The translations under genes and the position numbers were made by a program. The notes beneath the pieces were generated by a model. The model ran no database searches. It was given only the letters and a program-made list of their open reading frames with translations, and was not told the DNA's origin. 64,000 bases of DNA from Nocardioides sp. 503 (lineage in GTDB: Bacteria; Actinomycetota; Actinomycetes; Propionibacteriales; Nocardioidaceae), in the NCBI RefSeq assembly GCF_004522095.1, contig NZ_SPUI01000003.1, positions 186,001 to 250,000 of the forward strand, given 5' to 3'. How positions within the stretch are numbered: the first letter of the stretch is position 1; the number at the start of each line of letters is the position of its first letter. Shown one piece after another: positions 9,088-18,374 of this stretch.

Positions 9088-9118
9088 ATCCCCATCGCAG
9101 CAACACAGGAGTACCCCC

Positions 9119-9622
9119 ATGACGCAGCAGACCCAGGGCACGATCTGGCTCACCCAGGACGCCTTCGACAAGCTGACGGCCGAGCTGGCCGAGCTCAAGG
9201 GGCCCGTGCGCGAGGAGGTCATCGCCAAGATCAGCGCCGCGCGCGACGAGGGCGACCTCAAGGAGAACGGCGGCTACCACGCCGCCCGCGAGGAGCAGGG
9301 AAAGCTCGAGGGCCGCATCCGTCAGCTCGAGGACATGCTGCGGCGCGCCGAGGTCGGCGAGACCCCTCCCGACGACGGCATCGTGGAGCCCGGCATGGTC
9401 GTGACCTACCGCTTCGTCGGCGACTCCGAGGACGAGACCGAGACGTTCCTGCTGGGCGCGCGTGAGATCGAGCCCGAGGGCCTGACCGCCTACTCGCCGC
9501 AGTCGCCCCTGGGCTCGGCCATCAACGGCCACAAGACCGGCGAGACCGTCTCCTACGAGGCGCCCAACGGCAAGCAGCTCGAGGTCGTCATCGTCGACGC
9601 GAAGCCCTACACCGGCTCCTAG
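9119..9622 (+). CDS. greA: Transcription elongation factor GreA
   Basis: A 167-residue GreA. The N-terminal coiled coil carries the two acidic tip residues in SAARDEGDLKENGGYHAARE, and the C-terminal FKBP-like domain ends with SPLGSAINGHKTGE. It binds the RNA polymerase secondary channel and stimulates cleavage of backtracked RNA. The length is typical for actinobacteria. The start is ATG after CAGGAGTA. It is convergent with ilvA and downstream of DUF4307, the mycobacterial order. Confidence 0.97.
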   Translation: MTQQTQGTIWLTQDAFDKLTAELAELKGPVREEVIAKISAARDEGDLKENGGYHAAREEQGKLEGRIRQLEDMLRRAEVGETPPDDGIVEPGMVVTYRFVGDSEDETETFLLGAREIEPEGLTAYSPQSPLGSAINGHKTGETVSYEAPNGKQLEVVIVDAKPYTGS

Positions 9623-9638
9623 CCGCTGGCCAGGGCCG

Positions 9639-10844
9639 CTACGACACGACCCGGTAGCCGCAGCCGCGCAGGCGGGTGAGGACCCGCTCCGCGTGCGGCT
9701 CGCCACGGGTCTCCAGCTGGAGGTGGACCTCGACCTCGTCGAGGTGCAGCGACGGCGAGATCCGCTCGTGCACGACCTCCAGCACGTTGGCGCCGGCGTC
9801 GCCGACCTCCGCGAGCAGGCGCGCCAGCCCGCCCGGGGTGTCGGGGATGTTGACGTGCAGGTTGAGGTAGCGACCGGCCGCGGCCATGCCGTGGCGGATC
9901 ACCTTGCCCAGCAGCAGCGGGTCGATGTTGCCGCCGGACAGCACCGCGACGGCCGGCGTCCGGAACGCCGTCGGCTGGTCCAGCAGCGCGGCCACGGCGG
10001 CGCCGCCGGCCGGCTCGACGACCATCTTGGCCCGCTCCACGAGCGCCAGGAGGGCGCGTGACATCGACTCCTCGGAGACGGTGACGATCTCGTCCACGTG
10101 GTCGCGGACGGCGGCGAAGGTGATGTCGCCCGGCAGCCCGACCGCGATCCCGTCGGCCATCGTCTTCATGGACTCCAGCGCGACGGGGCGGCCCTGCCGC
10201 AGCGAGTCGGGGTACGCCGCCGCGCCGGCCGCCTGGACGCCGACGACCCGCACGTCGGGGCGCAGCGCCTTGACCGCGACCGCGATGCCGGCGAGCAGGC
10301 CACCGCCGCCGGTGGGCACCAGGACGGTCTCGACCTCGGGGGCCTGCTCCAGGATCTCCAGGCCGCAGGTGCCCTGGCCGGCGACGATGTCGGCGTGGTC
10401 GAAGGGGTGGATCAGCACCGCCCCGGTCTCGGCCTCGAACCGGCGGGCCGCGACCAGCGCGTCCTCGAGGTAGCGGCCCTCGAAGACCACCTCGGCGCCG
10501 TAGCCCCGGGTCGCCTTCTCCTTGGGGATGGGCGCGCCCTCGGGCATGAACACGGTGGAGCGGATGCCCAGCAGCTGCGCGGCCAGCGCGACGCCCTGGG
10601 CGTGGTTGCCGGCGGACGCGGCGACCACCCCGCGGGCGCGCTCCTCGGCCGAGAGCCGCGCGATCCGGACGTAGGCGCCGCGGGCCTTGAACGACCCGGT
10701 GCGCTGGAGGTTCTCGCACTTGAGCGAGACCGGCCCGCCGACGAGTGCCGAGAGCCAGCGCGACTCCTCCATCGGCGTCTCGATCGAGACTCCGGTGAGC
10801 ACCTCGCGGGCGGCCTCGACGTCGGCGAGCGTGACCTCACTCAT
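9639..10844 (-). CDS. ilvA: Threonine ammonia-lyase with ACT-like domain
   Basis: A 401-residue fold-type II PLP enzyme that deaminates threonine to 2-oxobutanoate, the first step to isoleucine. The PLP lysine is in TGSFKARGAY (about Lys53), the phosphate loop is SAGNHAQG, and a glycine-rich TGGGGLLAG follows. The C-terminal 70 residues form one ACT-type regulatory domain (HVNIPDTPGGLARLLAEVGDAGANV), as in short threonine dehydratases. Its ATG lies inside the last codons of the AI-2E permease gene (8-bp overlap), so it is the last gene of the metB-mutL-permease-ilvA run. 2-Oxobutanoate is also made by gamma-elimination reactions of the MetB family. Confidence 0.95.
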   Translation of the reverse strand: MSEVTLADVEAAREVLTGVSIETPMEESRWLSALVGGPVSLKCENLQRTGSFKARGAYVRIARLSAEERARGVVAASAGNHAQGVALAAQLLGIRSTVFMPEGAPIPKEKATRGYGAEVVFEGRYLEDALVAARRFEAETGAVLIHPFDHADIVAGQGTCGLEILEQAPEVETVLVPTGGGGLLAGIAVAVKALRPDVRVVGVQAAGAAAYPDSLRQGRPVALESMKTMADGIAVGLPGDITFAAVRDHVDEIVTVSEESMSRALLALVERAKMVVEPAGGAAVAALLDQPTAFRTPAVAVLSGGNIDPLLLGKVIRHGMAAAGRYLNLHVNIPDTPGGLARLLAEVGDAGANVLEVVHERISPSLHLDEVEVHLQLETRGEPHAERVLTRLRGCGYRVVS

Positions 10845-12216
10845 CGCGCGCGTCCTCCACGTCGACCGTGGCCCCCGTCTCCTCGTAGTCCTCCTGCAGC
10901 TCCTCCACCGGGTCGTCGCCGACGCGGGTGTTGGAGGCCAGGTGCTGCACGACCGCGTTGCCGGCGGCGGCCAGCGGCACGGCCACGAGCGCGCCGGCCA
11001 CGCCGCCGACGATGACGCCGGCCCCGAGGGCGAAGATCACGCCGAGCGGGTGGACCGAGACCCACCGACCCATCAGGAACGGCTGCAGGATGTGGCCCTC
11101 GATCTGCTGGACCCCGATCACCACGGCGAGCATGAGCAGGGCGGTGATCGGCCCCTGGTCGACCAGCGCCACCAGGACCGCGACCGCGCCGGCGACCGAG
11201 GCTCCGACCAGCGGGACGAACGCGCCCAGGAACACCAGCACGCCGATCGCCAGCACGAACGGCACGTTGAGCACGGCGGCGCCGATCATGATGCCGACCG
11301 CGTCGACCAGTGCGACCAGGACGGTGGCCCGGACGAACTGCGTGAGCGAGATCCAGGCGACCCGGCCCGAGCCGTCGACGTGCTGGCGGGCCGCGCGCGG
11401 CGCCAGCCGGACGAACCACGCCCAGATGCGGGCGCCGTCGGCGAGGAAGAAGTAGGTCGAGAAGAGCACGATGAAGAAGCCGGCGAACAGGTGCCCCAGC
11501 GTCGAGCCGACCGAGGTGACCTGGCTGAGCACCTCGCCGTTCTCGGTGCGGTTGGTGATGGCGTCCTGGGCCTGGCCGATCCAGTCGTTGATCTGGGAGT
11601 CGGAGGCGTTGAGCGGGCCGTCCTTGAGCCAGGTGCGGATCTTGTCCAGGCCCTCCACGGTGGAGTCGGCGAGGTCGTTGGCGCCGTTGGCGACCTGCTG
11701 GCCCGCGAAGGTCAGCAGCAGCGCGACGAGGCCGAGACCGCCCAGCACGACGAGGATCGAGGCCAGGCCGCGCGGGAAGCCGCGCCGGTCGATCCACCCG
11801 ACGAGCGGCGCCACCAGCGCCGTGATCAGGAGCGCGACCGCGGCCGGGAGGACGATGACCGAGAAGAACGCGATCGTCTTCACAAGCACCAGCCCGGCCG
11901 CGACGATCACCAGGAAGCGCCAGCCCCAGGCGGCGGCGAGGTCGAGGCCCCAGGGCACCTGGGCGCGGCTGAAGTTCGAGGGCCCCGCGACGATGGGCTC
12001 CGGCTCGGTGCTACGACGCTCGCCACGCATCTGGGCCCACTGCTGGGCCAGGCGCTGGGTGATCCGCTCCTCGTGGGCGCGCGCCTCGGCGTCGCTCTGG
12101 GCCTCGCTCTGGGCCCGCGAGCGACGCAGGGGGCGGCGGAGCCGGGACCCGGCCGGTGCGGCGGGCGAGGTCTCGTCGTCGGGCACGCCCGCCTGCGGCT
12201 CGTGGTCGTTGCTCAC
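10837..12216 (-). CDS. AI-2E family transporter (UPF0118 permease)
   Basis: A 459-residue polytopic protein. A charged Arg/Glu/Ser-rich cytoplasmic N-terminus of about 85 residues precedes seven to eight membrane segments with the AI-2E exporter features FSTYFFLADGARIWAW and VGAVNGI-type late helices. The C-terminus is acidic. Members export small molecules or act as Na+/H+ antiporters, so autoinducer-2 transport should not be assumed. TAGGGT lies 6 nt before the GTG start, suggesting its own leaderless promoter although genes flank it closely on both sides. Confidence 0.9.
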   Translation of the reverse strand: MSNDHEPQAGVPDDETSPAAPAGSRLRRPLRRSRAQSEAQSDAEARAHEERITQRLAQQWAQMRGERRSTEPEPIVAGPSNFSRAQVPWGLDLAAAWGWRFLVIVAAGLVLVKTIAFFSVIVLPAAVALLITALVAPLVGWIDRRGFPRGLASILVVLGGLGLVALLLTFAGQQVANGANDLADSTVEGLDKIRTWLKDGPLNASDSQINDWIGQAQDAITNRTENGEVLSQVTSVGSTLGHLFAGFFIVLFSTYFFLADGARIWAWFVRLAPRAARQHVDGSGRVAWISLTQFVRATVLVALVDAVGIMIGAAVLNVPFVLAIGVLVFLGAFVPLVGASVAGAVAVLVALVDQGPITALLMLAVVIGVQQIEGHILQPFLMGRWVSVHPLGVIFALGAGVIVGGVAGALVAVPLAAAGNAVVQHLASNTRVGDDPVEELQEDYEETGATVDVEDARDE

Positions 12217-12225
12217 GCGGTCACC

Positions 12226-13623
12226 CTATTCTCGGTCGGAGTCCAGCAGACGGCGGGCGAGCCGGTGGGCCGCCTCCGGGTGGTCGGGGGCCAGCAGCCC
12301 CACGGCCGCCAGCACGTAGGCCGAGTCCACGACCACCAGTGCCCGCTCCGGCAGCTGCCAACCACCCTCCAGGTCGGCGCCGACACTGCCCTCGAAGACG
12401 CGGCCGCTGACGCCCTGGCGGCCGTGGCGCAGCACCCCGCCGGAGCCGACCACGAGGTCCACCTCGCGCAGGTCCTTGCCGGAGCGCTCGACCACGCGGC
12501 CCTCGGGCGAGACGACGACGCGGGAGCGGCCGGCGTGGCGGCGCAGCGCCAGGGAGACGGCGGCCCGTGCGATGGCCTCGTCGTCGTCCCGGTCGGCGGC
12601 GGTGACCGGCAGGAACCCCGGGTCGGCGGTGCGCCGCTGCGCCGCGTCGAGGAGGTCGGGGAGCGCGGCGGCTTCGGCGGTGCTGAGCGCCGACCAGCGC
12701 ATCCCGAGGTCGCCCTCGACCGTGCGCGTCACCCGGGTCGTGGCCACGACCTCGCGCGACAGGCCGGCGTCCTCCGGGTCGACGTCGACCACCGAGTGCA
12801 CGTCGGTCGTGGCGCCGCCGACGTCGACCACGACGACGTCACCGGCGCCGGGGCGCTCGGCGTCCAGGCCGTCGGCCAGCAGCTCCACGCCGGTGAGCAC
12901 GACGTCGGGGGTCGCGCCGCGCACCATGGCGACGAAGTCGGTGCGGGCGCTGAGGTGCTTGCCCCCGATGACGTGCGCCAGGAACATCTCGCGGATCGCC
13001 GCCCGCGCGCTGTCGGGGGCGAGGACGCCGATCGTCGGGACGACGTTGTCGGCGAGCACGTGCGGGACGTCGCCGAGCACCGCGCTCACCTCCGCCTGGG
13101 CCTCGACGTTGCCGGCCACCACGACCGGACCGTCCCAGCCGCTGGCCACCAGGTCGCGGGCGGCCTGCAGCAGCACCTCGCTGTTGCCGCCGTCGGTGCC
13201 TCCGGTGAGGAGCAGGACGTCGGGACGGGTCGTGTGCCGCAGGTCGCGGTAGGGCGCAGGGTCCGGCACACGACCCGCAGCCGCCAGCACCGCCACCACC
13301 TTGCCGCCGCTGGAGAGCGCGACCCGGCGACCGGCCTCGGCGGTCACCAGCTCCTCGTTGCCGACCACCGCGACCCGCAGCCCGCCGCCGGCGCTCGAGC
13401 AGGCCAGCACCTCGGCGCCCTCGGCCCGCGGGTCGGCCGCGACCAGGGCGGCCAGGCAGGCGTCGTACCCGTCGAGGACGTCGCCGCGACCGTCGACCGG
13501 GACCGTCGTGGGGTGCTCGGCCGCGGCCACGACGCGCGCCGTGTCGAGGTCGACCAGCGAGGCCTTGGTGAACGTCGAGCCGAAGTCGACGCAGATCGCG
13601 ACCGAGGGGTCAGCCGAGCGCAC
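12226..13623 (-). CDS. Glutamate mutase L-like protein (MutL, ASKHA ATPase)
   Basis: A 465-residue protein of the MutL (glutamate mutase L) family, not the mismatch-repair MutL. The actin-like ATPase fold shows at CVDFGSTFTKASLVDLD near the N-terminus, with LLTGGTDGGN and VVVDVGGATTDVHSV later. In anaerobes MutL is encoded between mutS and mutE and is thought to act as a chaperone or reactivase of B12-dependent glutamate mutase. No mutase subunit is nearby. The gene overlaps the 3' end of metB by 14 bases and is followed by the permease, so it is co-transcribed with methionine and isoleucine genes. The role here is unknown. Confidence 0.85.
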   Translation of the reverse strand: MRSADPSVAICVDFGSTFTKASLVDLDTARVVAAAEHPTTVPVDGRGDVLDGYDACLAALVAADPRAEGAEVLACSSAGGGLRVAVVGNEELVTAEAGRRVALSSGGKVVAVLAAAGRVPDPAPYRDLRHTTRPDVLLLTGGTDGGNSEVLLQAARDLVASGWDGPVVVAGNVEAQAEVSAVLGDVPHVLADNVVPTIGVLAPDSARAAIREMFLAHVIGGKHLSARTDFVAMVRGATPDVVLTGVELLADGLDAERPGAGDVVVVDVGGATTDVHSVVDVDPEDAGLSREVVATTRVTRTVEGDLGMRWSALSTAEAAALPDLLDAAQRRTADPGFLPVTAADRDDDEAIARAAVSLALRRHAGRSRVVVSPEGRVVERSGKDLREVDLVVGSGGVLRHGRQGVSGRVFEGSVGADLEGGWQLPERALVVVDSAYVLAAVGLLAPDHPEAAHRLARRLLDSDRE

Positions 13624-14788
13624 GGTCCAGGTCGGCGAGCAGGTCGTCGGCGGTCTCGATGCCGACGCTGAGACGCACCAGGTCCGCCGGCACCTCGAGG
13701 TCGGTGCCCGCGACGCTGGCGTGGGTCATGCGGCCGGGGTGCTCGATGAGCGACTCGATCCCGCCCAGCGACTCGGCCAGGGTGAAGACCTCGGCGCGCT
13801 CGCAGACGGCCAGCGCCTGGGCCTCGCCCCCGGTGACGCGGAATGACACCATGCCGCCGTAGCGCTTCATCTGCCGGCTCGCGACGGCGTGTCCGGGGTG
13901 CTCCTCGAGGCCGGGGTAGATGACCTGCTCGACGGCCGGGTGCCTGCCGAGGAAGTCGACGACCAGCTCGGCGTTGTCGCAGTGGCGGTCCATGCGGACC
14001 CCGAGCGTCTTGAGGCCGCGGTGGGTCAGGAAGGAGTCGAACGGACCGGGCACGGCGCCCATGGCGTTCTGGTGGAAGGTGATCGCCTCCGCGGTCTCGA
14101 GGTCGCGCACGACCACGGCGCCGCCGACGACGTCGGAGTGGCCGCCGACGTACTTGGTGGTCGAGTGGACGACCACGTCGGCGCCGAGGGTGAGCGGCTG
14201 CTGGAGGTACGGCGAGGCGAAGGTGTTGTCCACCACGAGCAGCGCGCCCGCGTCGTGGGCCACCGCGGCCAGCGCCTCGATGTCGCCGATGTTGAGCAGC
14301 GGGTTGGTCGGGGTCTCCACCCACACCAGCCGGGTCCTGCCGGGACGGATCGCGGCCCGCACCGCGTCCACGTCGGAGACCGCGGCCGGGCTGTGCTCCA
14401 GCCCCCACGCCTGCTCGACCTTGTCGAAGAGGCGGTAGGTGCCGCCGTAGGCGTCGTCGGGGATGACGACGTGGTCGCCCGGACGGCACAGCGCGCGGAC
14501 GATCGTGTCCTCCGCGGCCAGGCCCGAGGCGAACGCGAAGCCGCGCTCCCCCTCCTCCAGCGAGGCCAGCGCGCCCTCGAGCGCGGTGCGGGTGGGGTTG
14601 GCCGAGCGGCTGTACTCGTAGCCGCCGCGCAGACCGCCGACCCCGTCCTGCTTGTAGGTCGAGGTGGCGTAGATCGGCGGGATCACCGCGCCCGTCGTGG
14701 GGTCGGGCTCGTAGCCGGCGTGGATCGCACGCGTCTCGAAGCCGTGCCCCTTGATGTGCTCAGTTGTCATGTGCTGCTGTTCGCTCAC
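13610..14788 (-). CDS. metB: Cystathionine gamma-synthase
   Basis: A 392-residue Cys/Met-metabolism PLP enzyme. The PLP lysine is in HSTTKYVGGHSD (about Lys212), and the N-terminal substrate region is YEYSRSANPTR. It joins O-acyl-homoserine and cysteine to give cystathionine. It could also have cystathionine gamma-lyase activity, since the two are hard to separate by sequence. The GTG at 14788 is preferred because TACGCT lies 6 nt upstream; ATG 14770 is the alternative. In M. tuberculosis metB lies between cbs and greA; here it is between greA and a distant cbs. It is the first gene of a four-gene minus-strand run. Confidence 0.93.
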   Translation of the reverse strand: MSEQQHMTTEHIKGHGFETRAIHAGYEPDPTTGAVIPPIYATSTYKQDGVGGLRGGYEYSRSANPTRTALEGALASLEEGERGFAFASGLAAEDTIVRALCRPGDHVVIPDDAYGGTYRLFDKVEQAWGLEHSPAAVSDVDAVRAAIRPGRTRLVWVETPTNPLLNIGDIEALAAVAHDAGALLVVDNTFASPYLQQPLTLGADVVVHSTTKYVGGHSDVVGGAVVVRDLETAEAITFHQNAMGAVPGPFDSFLTHRGLKTLGVRMDRHCDNAELVVDFLGRHPAVEQVIYPGLEEHPGHAVASRQMKRYGGMVSFRVTGGEAQALAVCERAEVFTLAESLGGIESLIEHPGRMTHASVAGTDLEVPADLVRLSVGIETADDLLADLDRALG

Positions 14789-14973
14789 TCAGCGAGCGTA
14801 CTCAGGACGGTCGCGGCGGTCATCGCCCCCGTCGGGGCTGGTCATTCCGGGCGCCGGTCTAGTCACTTCGAGTCATTTGTGCCCCGGACGGTGTCCGGGC
14901 CGCGTCCCGGTCGTTGTGCGGGGTACCGGGAAGCCTGGCGCGGGCTTCGACCCCCGCGCGGAAGCAGGCAGTC

Positions 14974-15273
14974 ATGCGGACCAGCGAGACCCTCACCATG
15001 AGCGTCACCGGCGACCTCGACCTCGAGGGCGCCCTCCGGCTCCGCGACGCCGTCCGCGACCAGGTGGCGATCGGCGTCCCGGCCGACGTGACCATGGACC
15101 TCAGCCGCGTCCCCTTCATGGACTGCGCCGGCGTCGGCGCGCTCATGTGGACGCGACGGCGGCTCAACGGCTCCGGAGGCACCTTGGTGCTCGTCGGCGG
15201 CAACCCGTCGGTGGCCCGGCTGCTGCAGCCGCTCGGCCTGGCGACGGTCCTGTGCCAGGACTCCCCCGTCTGA
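14974..15273 (+). CDS. STAS-domain protein, anti-sigma factor antagonist-like
   Basis: A 99-residue single STAS domain resembling SpoIIAA/RsbV antagonists: beta start SVTGDLDLEGALRLRD, then VTMDLSRVPFMDCAGVGALM and a C-terminal helix. In classical antagonists the residue after the aspartate of this motif is the serine phosphorylated by the anti-sigma kinase. Here it is cysteine (MDCAG), so the usual phospho-switch cannot operate. No anti-sigma kinase gene is adjacent. The ATG was chosen because the family begins close to it; an open extension of 20 codons upstream lacks a ribosome site. Confidence 0.82.
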   Translation: MRTSETLTMSVTGDLDLEGALRLRDAVRDQVAIGVPADVTMDLSRVPFMDCAGVGALMWTRRRLNGSGGTLVLVGGNPSVARLLQPLGLATVLCQDSPV

Positions 15274-15343
15274 GGCATCGCACGTCGGGAACGAACCACC
15301 CCTTGGCGGTGTTGAGAGACTGGAACCGACGATAGGAGTCTCC

Positions 15344-15991
<648 letters not shown>

Positions 15992-16036
15992 CCCGCTCCG
16001 CAGGAACCGGCGGGGACCCCGGGCCGTCCGAGACGT

Positions 16037-17257
16037 ATGCGCCTCGATGCCCGCCCCGCCGCTCCTGCGGCGATCGCCGCGGTCCTGCTCGTCTTGGCCG
16101 GCTGCGGCACGTCTCCTCTCTCCGGCGCACCGCCGGGCGAGGACGCCCCGGAGCGCGCCGCCGCGGCTGGCGGCTGGACCCGCCTCCCCGACAGTCCCCT
16201 GTCGGCACGGGAGGGGCCGGTCGCGGAGCACGTCGAGACCGCCGACCGCGACCTGGTGGTCGTCGTCGGCGGTTACGTCGGGCGGCCGTGCCCGCCCAAC
16301 GCCGACTGCACCTCCTTGCCGCGCGACACGGCCAGCGACGGAGCGGCGTACGACCTGGACGAGCAGCGGTGGGTGCCGATAGCCGACGCCCCCAGGCCGG
16401 TGTCGTCGTTCGCCCCGACGGCGGTCGTCGGCGACACCCTCTACGTGCTGATCCGCGGTCACCTCTTGAGCTGGGACGCCGGCGACGACGCGTGGCGGGA
16501 GCTCGAGAAGCCGGGCGCGTCGGACTACGTGGACCTCGAGGCCGCCGGTGAGCTGCTCGTCGTCTCGTCGGGGAGCGACGAGAACGGGATCCGGCCCGAC
16601 CGGACCTACGACGCCGCAACGGACACCTGGGTGACCCTGCCGGCTGACCCGCTCAAGCCGTCCTACGACCGGGTCCTGGTGCCGACCACCGCGGGGCTGG
16701 TGCTGACCGCCAAGCGCCTCGCAGCCGTCGGTGGACCGGAGGACCCGGCGATCGTCCGGGCCGCCCTCCTGCCCACGGGGGCGCAGCGGTGGCGGGTCCT
16801 GCCGCCAGCCACGGACCAGCTCGGTGGGTGGAGCTGGGCCTGGACGGGGACCCGGCTGGTCGACGCCACCCCCGGCGGTGCCGATGGCGGCGAGGTCAAC
16901 GGCTACGGGCGGACGATCCCCTACGGGGGTGCGCTCGACCCGGTCACGGGCACCTGGACGGCGCTCGAGGACGCCCCCGAGGCGTTCACCGGAGGCTGGC
17001 CCGTGCGCGCGCTGGGAGGCCGCCGCACCGCCACCGACGGCTGGGTCTACGACGACGGCGCGAGGGACGGCAGCGGGCGCGGCTGGACGAGGCTCCGCCG
17101 CCCTCCGGGGGCACCCTCGGAGCCGGGGCCGGGTGTCTGGGTCCGCGACACCCTCCTGGTCGTCGGCGGCGCGGACTGGGACGACGCGGACGACCTCCGG
17201 GTGCGCTCGGCGGAGGACGTGTGGTCCACCGGTCTTTGGGCCTGGCGAGCCGGCTAG
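16037..17257 (+). CDS. Lipoprotein with kelch-like beta-propeller
   Basis: A 406-residue lipoprotein. The signal peptide ends in the lipobox LVLAGC (Cys at about 23). The rest shows five or six kelch/galactose-oxidase-like repeats, each with paired aromatic and charged residues: AAYDLDEQRWVPI, LLSWDAGDDAWREL, RTYDAATDTWVTL, GALDPVTGTWTAL. It should be an extracellular membrane-anchored beta-propeller that binds a ligand or glycan. No catalytic residues can be assigned. It stands alone between msrA and the YCII gene. Confidence 0.82.
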   Translation: MRLDARPAAPAAIAAVLLVLAGCGTSPLSGAPPGEDAPERAAAAGGWTRLPDSPLSAREGPVAEHVETADRDLVVVVGGYVGRPCPPNADCTSLPRDTASDGAAYDLDEQRWVPIADAPRPVSSFAPTAVVGDTLYVLIRGHLLSWDAGDDAWRELEKPGASDYVDLEAAGELLVVSSGSDENGIRPDRTYDAATDTWVTLPADPLKPSYDRVLVPTTAGLVLTAKRLAAVGGPEDPAIVRAALLPTGAQRWRVLPPATDQLGGWSWAWTGTRLVDATPGGADGGEVNGYGRTIPYGGALDPVTGTWTALEDAPEAFTGGWPVRALGGRRTATDGWVYDDGARDGSGRGWTRLRRPPGAPSEPGPGVWVRDTLLVVGGADWDDADDLRVRSAEDVWSTGLWAWRAG

Positions 17258-17364
17258 CACCGCTTCGACTCCCTCGGCCCGCAGTGTCGTTTCGACCCCG
17301 TCCCGTTCGTAGATCATCTGAAGCGGGCACCGGGTCCGCAGAGACGAGCGCAAGGGAGCACGAC

Positions 17365-17736
17365 ATGCCCGAGTACCTCCTGTACTTCAACCAGCAGTGG
17401 GTCGGCGACCACCCCGAGGAGTGGTTCCGCGACAAGGGCCCGCGCGCGATGGCGGCCGTGCGGGAGATGGAGGAGGCCGGCGTCCACGTGTTCTCCGGCG
17501 GCCTCGAGGAGGAGGACGGCCCCATCTACAGCGCCGACCCGACCGGGGACGAGGTGCTGGTCACCGACGGCCCGTACGTCGAGACCAAGGAGTTCCTGGG
17601 CGGCTTCGCGATCGTGGACGTGCCCGACGACGAGGCCGCGAAGATGTGGGCCGCCAAGATCGCCGGGGCCTGCGGCTGGGCTCACGAGGTGCGGCGCTTC
17701 AAGCCGCGGCCCCAAGCCGACCAGGGAGCCCCGTAG
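17365..17736 (+). CDS. YCII-related domain protein
   Basis: A 123-residue protein of the YCII/DGPF family: MPEYLLYFNQQW at the start, a GDEVLVTDGPYVETKEFLGGF core with the diagnostic DGPY-ETKE stretch, and a C-terminal helix. These proteins are often found beside an ECF sigma factor of the SigJ/ECF41 kind, but none is adjacent here. The start is ATG after AAGGGAG. The function is unknown. The next gene begins 4 nt after its stop. Confidence 0.88.
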   Translation: MPEYLLYFNQQWVGDHPEEWFRDKGPRAMAAVREMEEAGVHVFSGGLEEEDGPIYSADPTGDEVLVTDGPYVETKEFLGGFAIVDVPDDEAAKMWAAKIAGACGWAHEVRRFKPRPQADQGAP

Positions 17737-17740
17737 CGGC

Positions 17741-18355
17741 GTGCAGACGTTCCTCCCCTATCCCGACTTCGCCCGCTCGGCGCGGGCGCTCGACCGCAAG
17801 CGCCTGGGCAAGCAGCGCGTGGAGACGATCCAGGTCGTGCGCGCGCTGACCCGGCCCGGCTACGGCTGGGCCCACCACCCGGCCGCGCTGATGTGGAAGG
17901 GCCACGAGGAGGCGCTCGGCCGCTACGGGCTGGCGTGCTGCGAGGCGTGGACCGAGCTGGGCTTCGGCGACACCTGCGCCGCGACCATCGTCGCCGACCT
18001 GGCTGCCGCCGGTGTGCCGAGCCCGCGGAGCCAGGACGACCTGGCCGAGGCCGGCGCCCTGCCCGCGTGGCTCGGCGACGAGGCCCTGCACCTCAGCCAC
18101 CGCTCCGCGCTCGTGCGCAAGGACCCCGACCACTACGGCCCGCTCTTCCCGGGCGTGCCCGACGACCTGCCCTACGTGTGGCCCGTTAGGTCCGCGGCCG
18201 TGGTGGCGGCCGAGGAGCGCCGGGCCGCCGCCGCCGTACGCCGTGCGGAGCGGCAGGTCGAGCGGGAGCGGCTCGAGGCCGAGCGTGCGCGCCGGCGGCG
18301 GAGCCGGGCCGCGAAGAAGGCCTGGGAGACGCGACGGCGCAACGCGGGCACGTAG
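17741..18355 (+). CDS. MSMEG_6728-family protein (endonuclease V-like pyrimidine-dimer domain)
   Basis: A 204-residue protein. The first 145 residues match the actinobacterial MSMEG_6728 family, related to the T4 endonuclease V-like domain: MQTFLPYPDFARSARALDRKRLGKQRVE at the start and HLSHRSALVRKDPDHYGPLFPGV later. The C-terminal 55 residues are a charged helix of Arg, Glu and Ala, probably coiled coil. Activity on DNA is not established for this group. The GTG start lies 4 nt after the YCII stop, so the two are probably coupled. Confidence 0.85.
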   Translation: MQTFLPYPDFARSARALDRKRLGKQRVETIQVVRALTRPGYGWAHHPAALMWKGHEEALGRYGLACCEAWTELGFGDTCAATIVADLAAAGVPSPRSQDDLAEAGALPAWLGDEALHLSHRSALVRKDPDHYGPLFPGVPDDLPYVWPVRSAAVVAAEERRAAAAVRRAERQVERERLEAERARRRRSRAAKKAWETRRRNAGT

Positions 18356-18374
18356 CGGCGTCTACCGTGGTGGC

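Noticed and set aside
12226-13623. DNA mismatch repair MutL
   Set aside because: The sequence has the ASKHA ATPase fold of glutamate mutase L and lacks the GHKL motifs of mismatch repair MutL.
10687-13671. Open frame of almost 1,000 codons antisense to ilvA, the permease and mutL
   Set aside because: Same shadow pattern; the minus-strand genes have clear motifs and overlapping starts.
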